The notes beneath the pieces were generated by a model. It did not search any database and was not told the origin of the DNA. It saw nothing but the letters and a program-made list of their open reading frames with translations. A DNA stretch of 64,000 nucleotides from Pseudomonadota bacterium (GTDB taxonomy: Bacteria; Pseudomonadota; Alphaproteobacteria; Sphingomonadales; Sphingomonadaceae). Below, piece by piece: positions 52,289 to 59,587 of this stretch (within the stretch, counting starts at the first letter, position 1; the number at the start of each line of letters is the position of its first letter). Position numbers and translations under genes: made by a program. The stretch covers positions 15,145 to 79,144 of the forward strand of contig JAEZZI010000024.1 in the NCBI GenBank assembly GCA_023418595.1, given 5' to 3'.

Positions 52289-52921
52289 GTGAAACTGCGC
52301 GTTTCCCTGAGCCTTGCGGCGGCTGCGGTCGCGGCCCCAGCCCTCATGACGTCGGCACCGGTGGCGGTCGCGCAAAGCGGCGATCTCGCCGCGGTCCAGC
52401 GCCATCTGCAACAGACCGAAAGCATGACCGCTGCCTTCACCCAGACCGATCGCGCCGGAAAGGTGCTGACGGGGACGATGACGCTGAAGAAGCCGGGCAA
52501 GATCCGGTTTCAGTATCAGCAGGGCATCCCCTATCTGATCGTCGCCGACGGGCGGAACCTCTATTTCCTCGATTATCAGGTGCGCCAGCAGCAGCGCTGG
52601 CCGATCGGCGATTCGCCGCTGGGCGTGCTGATCGACCCGCGTCAGGACATTACCCGCTATGCCAAGGTCGTGCCGGGCAGCGACCCGCGCGTGCTGACGG
52701 TCGAGGCTCACGATCCCAAGCGTCCGCAATATGGCCGGATCACGATGATCTTCGCGCGGGATAATGCCGCCCCCGGCGGGCTGCGCCTGCAAGGCTGGGT
52801 CGCGCTCGACAGCCAGAACAATCGCACGACGATCCGGCTGAGCGACCAGAAATTCAACGTCGCGGTCAACGATCGCACCTTCCGCTGGAACGATCCGCGG
52901 CGCGGCGGGCGTCCGGGTTAA
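52289..52921 (+). CDS. lolA: Outer-membrane lipoprotein carrier protein LolA
   Basis: LolA ferries lipoproteins through the periplasm from LolCDE to LolB. The 210-residue protein has a signal peptide (LSLAAAAVAAPALMTSAPVAVA) and a LolA fold: VQRHLQQTESMTAAFTQTDR, GKVLTGTMTLKKPGKIRFQY and YLIVADGRNLYFLDYQ. GTG 52289 was preferred because GGAGAAAG lies 6 bases before it; ATG codons at 52268 and 52271 would add seven or six residues. Confidence 0.9.
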   Translation: MKLRVSLSLAAAAVAAPALMTSAPVAVAQSGDLAAVQRHLQQTESMTAAFTQTDRAGKVLTGTMTLKKPGKIRFQYQQGIPYLIVADGRNLYFLDYQVRQQQRWPIGDSPLGVLIDPRQDITRYAKVVPGSDPRVLTVEAHDPKRPQYGRITMIFARDNAAPGGLRLQGWVALDSQNNRTTIRLSDQKFNVAVNDRTFRWNDPRRGGRPG

Positions 52922-52939
52922 GGTTACCAGTGTTAAATC

Positions 52940-52967
52940 GTCACCCCGGACTTGTTCTGGGGTGATG
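52940..52967. repeat. Hairpin of the CACCCCGGACTTGTTCTGGGGTG type
   Basis: GTCACCCCGGACTTGTTCTG with GGGTGATGG forms a short hairpin, the same family as the repeat at 44649. It lies just after lolA. Confidence 0.75.
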
Positions 52968-53385
52968 GTTTGGGTCGGCGAGCGCGCATCCGATCCTTCA
53001 TGCAAATCTTTCAGCCCGTTCATCCCGGCGACAGCTTTGTATTGCTAGTTAAGAAGGCGCGGAGAGTGGGGTTCCGGGATTTCCCCCTGTTGACCGGACC
53101 AGGTCCCTCTCCCGCCTGCGTGACGAACGCCAGGTTGGCCCTCGTTCCATGCCCCCGGAGCGAGGGCCTTTCCTTTGCATGATCGATATTCGCGTCGGAC
53201 CGGGCTGCAAACGGCGTCCGGCTGCGCTTCCGGTGCTCGACAAGCGCTGTTTTCGGCACGCCCCAACCAAAATCTCTACCGCACAATCACCATGCAAAAA
53301 CGACGGTGCGCCATTGCCACCCAGCAATCGCTTTGCTAGGGGCTCGCGCCTGCCGGCAGCCGGAGCAATCCGGCGGCGTTTCCGT
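52968..53385. other. 418-base gap before tRNA-Leu with a terminator-like end
   Basis: No protein gene is convincing; open frames on both strands have shifted, low-quality translations. A GC-rich part at about 53050-53176 ends in the hairpin listed at 53137. It could carry a small RNA, but no known RNA family was recognised. Confidence 0.45.
53137..53176 (+). terminator. Rho-independent terminator-like hairpin
   Basis: GGCCCTCG (53137-53144) pairs with CGAGGGCC (53161-53168), followed by TTTCCTTT. It lies about 215 bases after the lolA stop and may end lolA or an unannotated RNA. Confidence 0.6.
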
Positions 53386-53472
53386 GCGGCCATGGCGGAA
53401 TTGGTAGACGCGCAACGTTGAGGTCGTTGTGGGCGAAAGCCCGTGGAAGTTCGAGTCTTCTTGGCCGCACCA
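53386..53472 (+). tRNA. tRNA-Leu (anticodon GAG)
   Basis: The 87-base gene starts GCGGCCATGGCGGAATTGGT and ends TTGGCCGCACCA. The seven-pair acceptor stem is perfect, the anticodon arm CAACG-TTGAGGT-CGTTG gives anticodon GAG, and a long variable arm (TGGGCGAAAGCCCG) marks it as leucine. The T arm reads AGTTCGAGTCT. The CCA is encoded. Confidence 0.95.
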
Positions 53473-53519
53473 CTCTCGAGCAGAAGAGGGCACCATGGGT
53501 GCGATCTGCTCGGGATCAT

Positions 53520-54115
53520 CGCAGGAGGCCTGTTCCAGCGATTCAAAGCGGCCGGTAATCTTGATGAGACCCGGCGCCACGACAACTTTGGTCAAGGACC
53601 GGCGTGCGTGTCGCTGAAGAAGGGCGGGTATTCCGAGCGCAATTTCTGCGAGATGACTCCGCCGAACCGAGCCACCGCTTCGGGTGTGACTCGCCGCTAT
53701 GCCGAAGATCGTTGCCGTTTAATCAGAACAATCTCGGACTCGATATCAGCGCGACGATAGCGCTGCGCGGCAAGGCGCGAGGTAAAATCTGCATCGCGAG
53801 CGGTAACGATTCCTTGCCCGATATCATCGAACATATTCTGACGGCGCGATCTACTCGTGTGCGTTCGGTTCTAAACGCCTTGAGATGTGCCTGCCGGTCC
53901 CGGACAGCGGCCGGACTATCGTCAAGCAAATTGGCGAGCAATGCTTTCAACCGATCGGGCTGGAGCAAACGTCTCCCCAGTGCGTCGATCACGATGCTTT
54001 CCAGCTTTTCATCGCGGATGCCCGTGCCCTGACAAGCCGTCTCGCCCCGACGCCGCCGCCGCGAACATCGATAGCAGCGATAGCAGCAATAGTGCACTCT
54101 CGTGAGTTGCAGCAT
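53520..54115 (-). pseudogene. Remnant of a serine recombinase (C-terminal region), frameshifted
   Basis: Read on the minus strand, a zinc-ribbon-like segment YRCYRCSRRRRRGETACQG is followed by GRRLLQPDRLKALLANLLDD, a coiled region, then VTPEAVARFGGVISQKLRSE in another frame, and HARRSLTKVVVAPGLIKITG followed by RFESLEQAS in a third. These match, in order, the C-terminal half of serine recombinases of the resolvase/invertase family as I know them. At least two frame changes and the missing catalytic N-terminal domain show that the gene is dead. It lies between tRNA-Leu and the phosphorelay. Confidence 0.7.
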
Positions 54116-54176
54116 AAGGCTGCTCGCGGTCGGAGAGGGTTGAGCGTTAGTCGACTTGCACCCATTAGTGCCGTTG

Positions 54177-56321
54177 ATGAAACTTGGGCGGACGTTTCGA
54201 TTGAATCGTGTCTTGGCGGCGGCGCTTGTCCTCGCGATTCCGGCCTCGCTACTGGGCACCAATGCGATCCTCGCACGCGAATTCGCCGCCAGCGAGGAGA
54301 GCGCGCTTGCCGTTGCGCGCTCGTTCGAGACGCGCGAGCAGTTGCGGCTGTTATTATCGCTGCATCAGGACATGGAAACCGGGCAGCGTGGTTACGCATT
54401 GACCGGCAATCCGACGTTTCTGGAACCGTATGAACGGGCACGCAGACGGCTGGATGGCGCATTCGCGGGATTGGCGCAGCTCATCGCGGAGGATGACGTC
54501 GGTGCCGAAGCGCTTGAGCAACTCAAGGTTGCATCACGCGCAAAACTTGTGATCGTCGAGCGGGACATCGCGCTCGCGAGAAGCGGCCAGATCGACGAGG
54601 CGCAGGCACTGATCGCAACCGGTGAGGGACGGCGACGGATGGACGCACTGCGGTCGCTGGTCACCGATCTGGACGCGACCGAGGGCAATCAACTCGAAGC
54701 CATGATCGAAGCGTCCAATCGAAAGCGCAAGACGCTGCAGCGCACGGCACTGGCGCTCAACGCCGCGTTGACCGCGTTGCTCGGACTTGCGGGGTTCGTC
54801 ATCATGCGAGCATTGCGTTCGCGGGACAATGCGCTGCGTGCCGCGGAGGATCAGGCGTCCCGGCAAGCCGCAGTGTTCGACGGTGCCAAGGACGCGATGA
54901 TCACGATCAATCCGTCGGGCAGCATAGAGACGCTCAACCCCGCCACTGCCCGCCTGTTCGGGTACGCGCCCGACGCGCTGTTGCGGCGCGACGTCGGCAT
55001 CCTGTTCGAGGTCGCGCCCGATCGCGGGCGCGTCGAGACGTTCCTGAAACGGCTGCAGGCCCGCCGGACGCTCAACACGAGCAAGGCGGAAGAATTCTGG
55101 GCGCGGCGGCAGGACGGGTCGACCTTTCTGGCGGACGTTACCGTCAGCCCGGTGCCGCTGGCCGACGGCCATCGCTATCTGGCCGTGTTGCGCGATGTGA
55201 CCGAGCGTAGGCAGGTCGAGCGGATGAAGACCGAGTTCGTCTCCACGGTCAGTCACGAATTGCGCACGCCTTTGACATCCATCGCGGGGTCGCTGGGGCT
55301 GTTGTCGGGCGGAGCGGCGGGAAGCCTGCCCGAGCGTGCAGGCCGGCTGGTCGATATCGCCTATAATAACTGCCAGCGGCTGGTGCGGTTGATCAACGAC
55401 ATTCTGGACATCGAAAAGATCGAATCGGGCCAGATGCGGTTCGATAATCGTCCGGTCGATTTGGTCGCCGCGACCGAGAGCAGCGTTCAGGCCAATAGCG
55501 GCTTTGCCGAGGCGCACCGCGTGACGGTCGCGTTCACGCCATTCGCAACCGATGCGACCGTGATCGCCGATCCCGACCGGCTGGCGCAGATCGTGACGAA
55601 CCTGCTGTCCAATGCGATCAAATTCTCGCCTGTCGGCGGGGTGGTCGATGTCCAGATCGAGCCGCTCGATCGACGTTACCGGCTGAGCATCGCAGATCGC
55701 GGCCCGGGCGTTCCCCCTGAATTTCGCGACCGCATCTTCGCCAAATTCGCCCAGGCCGACTCATCGGATACGCGCAGCAAGGGCGGCACCGGTCTTGGGC
55801 TGTCGATCGTGCGCGAATTGGCGACGCGGATGGGCGGATCGGTAATGTTCGAGGACCGCGATGGTGGCGGCACGGTGTTCAGCGTCGACCTTCCTGCCGG
55901 CGAAACCGGAATCGAAGCCGACGCCACACCCCAATCCGTGCTTGCCCTTACCGGGCTGCCGATCATCCTTCACGTCGATGACGATCCCGACATGCTGCGC
56001 GTCGTCTCAGCGACTTTCGAAGGGCGCGCCGACATTCGGTCGGCCAAGAGTGTCGAGGCTGCGCGAAGCCTGATCCGCATCCAGCATTTCGATGCCGCGA
56101 TCCTCGACATCGGCATGGCCGACGGGTCTGGGCTGGACCTGTTGCCCCTGCTCCGCGAAAAACTGCCGGGCGCCCCCGTGGTGGTGTTCACCGCCCAGGA
56201 TCCGGACGCCGATCTTGAACCAATGGTTGAGGCGCTGTTCGTCAAATCCCGCGCCAGCCTCGACAAACTGGTCGCGCGCACTCTAAAACTCTGCGGTGCG
56301 AAGGACGCTGAACGGGTATGA
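54177..56321 (+). CDS. Hybrid histidine kinase (CHASE3, PAS, kinase, receiver)
   Basis: The 714-residue protein begins with a membrane segment (about 11-32) and a CHASE3-like periplasmic helix bundle with LLSLHQDMETGQRGYALTGN. A second membrane segment near 190-212 and a PAS domain (about 230-350, AVFDGAKDAMITINPSGSIE) follow. The kinase core has SHELRTPLTS with phospho-acceptor His360, NLLSNAIKFS, RGPGVPPEFRDRIF and GGTGLGLSIVRELA. A C-terminal receiver (about 593-705) has Asp644 in AILDIGMADG. It senses an unknown signal and passes phosphate to the downstream proteins. ATG 54177 is used; a TTG at 54156 is possible. The stop overlaps the next start (ATGA). Confidence 0.92.
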   Translation: MKLGRTFRLNRVLAAALVLAIPASLLGTNAILAREFAASEESALAVARSFETREQLRLLLSLHQDMETGQRGYALTGNPTFLEPYERARRRLDGAFAGLAQLIAEDDVGAEALEQLKVASRAKLVIVERDIALARSGQIDEAQALIATGEGRRRMDALRSLVTDLDATEGNQLEAMIEASNRKRKTLQRTALALNAALTALLGLAGFVIMRALRSRDNALRAAEDQASRQAAVFDGAKDAMITINPSGSIETLNPATARLFGYAPDALLRRDVGILFEVAPDRGRVETFLKRLQARRTLNTSKAEEFWARRQDGSTFLADVTVSPVPLADGHRYLAVLRDVTERRQVERMKTEFVSTVSHELRTPLTSIAGSLGLLSGGAAGSLPERAGRLVDIAYNNCQRLVRLINDILDIEKIESGQMRFDNRPVDLVAATESSVQANSGFAEAHRVTVAFTPFATDATVIADPDRLAQIVTNLLSNAIKFSPVGGVVDVQIEPLDRRYRLSIADRGPGVPPEFRDRIFAKFAQADSSDTRSKGGTGLGLSIVRELATRMGGSVMFEDRDGGGTVFSVDLPAGETGIEADATPQSVLALTGLPIILHVDDDPDMLRVVSATFEGRADIRSAKSVEAARSLIRIQHFDAAILDIGMADGSGLDLLPLLREKLPGAPVVVFTAQDPDADLEPMVEALFVKSRASLDKLVARTLKLCGAKDAERV

Positions 56322-56683
56322 CGCGCATTCTCTACATCGACGACGAAGCCGATATCCGCGAAATCGCGGCGCTGTCGCTGGAACTCGAAGGCGATCTCGA
56401 CGTGCGGTGCTGCGCGTCGGGAGCGGAGGGAATCGTGGCGGCGCGCGAGTGGCGGCCCGCGCTGATCCTCCTCGACGTGATGATGCCGCATATGGACGGG
56501 CCGACGACCTATGCCGCACTGGCGGATGACCCGCTAACCGCCTCGATTCCCGTTGTATTCATCACCGCGCGCACCCAATCAGCGGATGTCGACACGCTGA
56601 AGGCGTTGGGAGCACGCGGCGTCATTGCGAAGCCGTTCGATCCGATTGCGCTGGGCGGTCAGGTCAAGGCGCTTATCGGATGA
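56318..56683 (+). CDS. Single-domain response regulator
   Basis: The 121-residue protein is a receiver domain only: the acidic pair IDDE (7-10), phospho-acceptor Asp53 in LILLDVMMPHMDG, and Lys in GVIAKPFDPIAL. It lacks an output domain, so it acts as a phosphate relay or by binding a partner. Both ends overlap the neighbours by ATGA, which argues for one translated phosphorelay. Confidence 0.92.
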   Translation: MTRILYIDDEADIREIAALSLELEGDLDVRCCASGAEGIVAAREWRPALILLDVMMPHMDGPTTYAALADDPLTASIPVVFITARTQSADVDTLKALGARGVIAKPFDPIALGGQVKALIG

Positions 56684-56967
56684 GCGATGTCGAAGCGCGG
56701 ATGGCGGCATTGTGCCGTCGATTCGCGGCGTCGGCGGAGCAACAGGGCGCGGCGCTGCGCGGTGCCCTGCAGGCGAATGATCGGGACCGCGCGGCCGAAG
56801 TCGCGCATCATCTGGCCGGAGCGGCGGGAATATTCGGGCAGCCCGATCTGGGCGCACGCGCGCTGCGCTTGGAGGAAGTGATCGACGCGCGCGCCGATGA
56901 CTCGGTGCTGAATCCGGTGGCCGAGGACGTGCTGGCGGCGCTTGACCAACTGGCTCGGTCGCGCTGA
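56680..56967 (+). CDS. HPt (histidine phosphotransfer) protein
   Basis: The 95-residue helical protein has the HPt core VAHHLAGAAGIFG with phospho-acceptor His43 (H-x-L-x-G). The usual Lys after Leu is Ala here. Its helices LCRRFAASAEQQGAALRGAL and LRLEEVIDARADD fit the four-helix bundle. It would shuttle phosphate between the receivers of this cluster. Start overlaps the stop of the regulator. Confidence 0.85.
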   Translation: MSDVEARMAALCRRFAASAEQQGAALRGALQANDRDRAAEVAHHLAGAAGIFGQPDLGARALRLEEVIDARADDSVLNPVAEDVLAALDQLARSR

Positions 56968-57549
56968 AACCTGTTCCGGCTCATCGTGCCCCAGTTCCGT
57001 TTGTTGCACAGAATCGTTCAAAAGCCGAACATCCGCCGAAGGTTCGACAACTGTCGATTTCCAAAACGCTGGACGACCGCGACCGCAGTCCCGATCGCCA
57101 GAGCGGGCGCCTTCGGTAAAGGTTCGAGCCGAAGCGCCTCAAGGATCGGCGTCTCGACGCTGACGAGGATACCAAGGGTGAAGGCAATCTCGAAAAAGGC
57201 AAGCAGGATCGCATCGGCGGCAACATCGCCGCCACGCGTCCATCGCCGCGCGTCAGCATGATGCTGAGTTGAGCCACGCGGCGATGCCCGATGCCGCTGA
57301 AATCGCGCTCAGTGATGCGGCGCGTCGCCAGCCTTCGAGTCGAAAAAACGGGGCTGTCCGTGTCGCTCCTCACGGCTCCATGCCCGTATATCGACTTACG
57401 GGGGACATGCGCTCCGCCTTGATCGATACGCATTCGACTAAAGTATGAAGGCTATCCTCTCCAAATTGGACAAGCAGACCCAAATCGTGGATCATCCTCG
57501 TCGAGATTAGACGGAAATCGAACGACTTGAGCGCCGAGGGGACGACGCC
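56968..57549. other. 582-base gap with no convincing gene
   Basis: The gap separates the HPt gene from the NarL-type regulator. A start-less frame at 57120-57272 reads like protein (RRLDADEDTKGEGNLEKGKQ, then DRIGGNIAATRPSPRVSMML) and may be a fragment of a lost gene. Nothing else was recognised. Confidence 0.5.
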
Positions 57550-58203
57550 ATGCCGCATTTGATCCTGATCGCGGACGATCACCCGCTAACCTGTGAGGGC
57601 CTTGCGATGGCGGCCCGGCTGGCCGTGCCGGGCGCCGTCGTGCATTTTGCCGGAACGGTTGCGCAGGCCGAGCAGCGGATCGACGCCAACGGCAGCTATC
57701 ACCTGATCCTGCTCGATCTGATGCTGCCCGATGCGATCGGATTCTCGGGACTGTTGAGGTTGCAGTTCGCCAGCCCGGATACACGCATCGCCGTGATCAC
57801 CGCGCGTCAGGAGCCCGTGCTCGCCACCCAGGCGCGCGAACTGGGTGCGGTCGCCTTTCTTCGAAAATCGGAACCGATAGACGCGCTGGCGGGCCAGATT
57901 CGCGATGTCGCTTCCGGGGTAGCGGTATTCCCGCCCGATCTGCCGGTCGTCAAAGCCAATATGCGCGACCGGATCGCGCAACTGTCCGATGCCCAGCGCC
58001 GCGTGCTTTTCGCGCTTGCCGACGGGCGCTCGAACAAACAGATTGCCCATGATCTGGGCATAACCGAGGCGACGGTAAAGGCGCATCTGACCGCCATCTT
58101 TCGTGGGCTGAATGTCTATAATCGTGCTCAGGCCCTGGTAGCGCTGCAACCCGTGCTTGGATCGATCGCGGAGGAACATCGTCCCGGTCTGCCGGAAACT
58201 TGA
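57550..58203 (+). CDS. NarL/FixJ-type response regulator
   Basis: The 217-residue protein has a receiver domain with the acidic pair ADDHPL (8-13) and Asp56 in LILLDLMLPDAIG, and a LuxR-type helix-turn-helix (about 146-200) with SDAQRRVLFALADGRSNKQI, AHDLGITEATVKAHLTAIFR. It is a DNA-binding regulator. It lies 582 bases after the HPt gene on the same strand. Whether it receives phosphate from this relay is inferred. Confidence 0.92.
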   Translation: MPHLILIADDHPLTCEGLAMAARLAVPGAVVHFAGTVAQAEQRIDANGSYHLILLDLMLPDAIGFSGLLRLQFASPDTRIAVITARQEPVLATQARELGAVAFLRKSEPIDALAGQIRDVASGVAVFPPDLPVVKANMRDRIAQLSDAQRRVLFALADGRSNKQIAHDLGITEATVKAHLTAIFRGLNVYNRAQALVALQPVLGSIAEEHRPGLPET

Positions 58204-58308
58204 CGCCAGTCGTCAGACAATAGTCGTATTTTCGTGAAATCGGAAAGGCTTGCTCCGGCACGTTAGTAAAAACCGTGCATCGTTGTTTTATAGCAACGAG
58301 AGCCGATC

Positions 58309-58623
58309 ATGTCCGAGTTCGAAAATGACAGACAACAACTTCAGCTTATCCTTGATCAATTTCAACGGTTGTTGGATGGTGCCGAGCCATCGGGTTCGTC
58401 GTTGCTGGCGCGAGTGCGTTGGGAATTGGCTCGGCGGCTGTTTCCCTATCTGACGGTCGATGCGATGCTCGATCCACGCCGTCAGGCGAAAAGCGGCGAA
58501 CTGCTTGACGAGGTGCGGATGCACTTAAAGGCCTGGGACAGCGGCAGGATCGCCAGCGAATGGCAAACCTACCGCCACGAGACGCGTGGGCTAGTCCGGT
58601 CGCTCAAAAGCCATCTGGCGTGA
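58309..58623 (+). CDS. Small helical protein of unknown function (distantly hemerythrin-like)
   Basis: The 104-residue protein starts MSEFENDRQQLQLILDQFQR and is all helical in pattern: LLARVRWELARRLFPYLTVD, LLDEVRMHLKAWDSGRIASE and YRHETRGLVRSLKSHLA. The order recalls hemerythrin-like proteins, but most histidine ligands are absent. It faces the convergent pilus operon. This comparison is tentative. Confidence 0.7.
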   Translation: MSEFENDRQQLQLILDQFQRLLDGAEPSGSSLLARVRWELARRLFPYLTVDAMLDPRRQAKSGELLDEVRMHLKAWDSGRIASEWQTYRHETRGLVRSLKSHLA

Positions 58624-58654
58624 TTGCCGCGCCGCTCGCGACGCGGCGCATTTC

Positions 58655-59587
58655 TCAAAAACTGACGACCACGCTGACCGTGTCGGAATAGCTGCCCGCG
58701 GGCGGGGTCGGCTGGTTGGTGTCAACCCGCGCGCGATAGGTGAAAGCCTGGTTGGCAACCGCGCTGCCGTTGCCGGGCGCGGCCCCGACCAGCGGATTGC
58801 TCTCGTCCCAAATCGTGCTCCCGTCGCTCCGATACAGATTGTATCGCAGCACGTTGCCACCCGGCCCGCGCATCGACCGCCACGGACGCGCGCTGCCATT
58901 GCCGCCGCTGGTCATCGACACGGCGTAGCTGCTGCCTTTGGTACAAGCGACCATCACCGACTGGCTGACCTCGACGAATTGTCCAACCAGCGAGGCGCTG
59001 CCGAAATCGAGCGGCGGAGCGGCGATACGGCAATCGGCCGCGACCGTGATGGTTACATCAATCACCGCGATCCCGGTGCCGGTTTCCGACAGGATGCAAA
59101 TACCCGCCAGATTGACCAGCCGACACATGCTCCAGTTCCATTGAACGGTCAGTGTGTCGCTGTAGACGCCCGCCGCGACATTGGCGTTGCCCTGAACGGC
59201 GGCGTGAAAGACCGGCTGCAAATTGCTGCCGTTCAGAAGTCCGATCAGGTCGCTCGAAAAATAATCGATCGTGCCGCCTTGCGTGAAGGTGCGGGTGCCG
59301 GTGGCGTTGGCGCTCAATCGATAGGGGATTAGATCGCCCGTCGTACCGCCCATCCGGAAATTGCGCGCGCTGGTTACCGTCGCGCGGGCGGAATTGCTGC
59401 CCAGCAGCACGATCGGCGTGCCGGTGCAGTACAGGCCGCCCGGCCCGCTGATCGCCGCGACGCTCTCGGATTGCACGGCATAGGAACCGGTCGAGCCGAA
59501 GCCGAGCGTGCCCCCGCCCACGGTGCAGGCGGCCTGAGCCGTAGCCGGGAAAAGCATCGCGGCAAGGATCGCAAAGATCAGACGCAT
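58655..59587 (-). CDS. Two-domain SCPU pilus subunit, probable tip adhesin (CsuE-like)
   Basis: The 310-residue exported protein has a signal peptide (IFAILAAMLFPATAQAA) and two spore-coat-U (SCPU) domains. The first contains NFRMGGTTGDLIPYRLSANA and the second CRIAAPPLDFGSASLVGQFV and AGSYSDTVSVVVSF. Two-domain SCPU proteins cap archaic chaperone-usher pili as adhesins. It is the last gene of the operon and overlaps the usher gene by 10 bases. Confidence 0.88.
   Translation of the reverse strand: MRLIFAILAAMLFPATAQAACTVGGGTLGFGSTGSYAVQSESVAAISGPGGLYCTGTPIVLLGSNSARATVTSARNFRMGGTTGDLIPYRLSANATGTRTFTQGGTIDYFSSDLIGLLNGSNLQPVFHAAVQGNANVAAGVYSDTLTVQWNWSMCRLVNLAGICILSETGTGIAVIDVTITVAADCRIAAPPLDFGSASLVGQFVEVSQSVMVACTKGSSYAVSMTSGGNGSARPWRSMRGPGGNVLRYNLYRSDGSTIWDESNPLVGAAPGNGSAVANQAFTYRARVDTNQPTPPAGSYSDTVSVVVSF

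Noticed and set aside
53149..53421. A 90-codon frame running into tRNA-Leu
   Set aside because: It ends inside the tRNA and its translation has no conserved pattern.
53604..54032. A plus-strand frame of 142 codons in the recombinase remnant
   Set aside because: The minus strand holds the recognisable recombinase pieces; the plus-strand text is a shadow.
57370..57582. Minus-strand frame in the gap before the NarL-type regulator
   Set aside because: It overlaps the regulator start, has no ribosome site and no family match.
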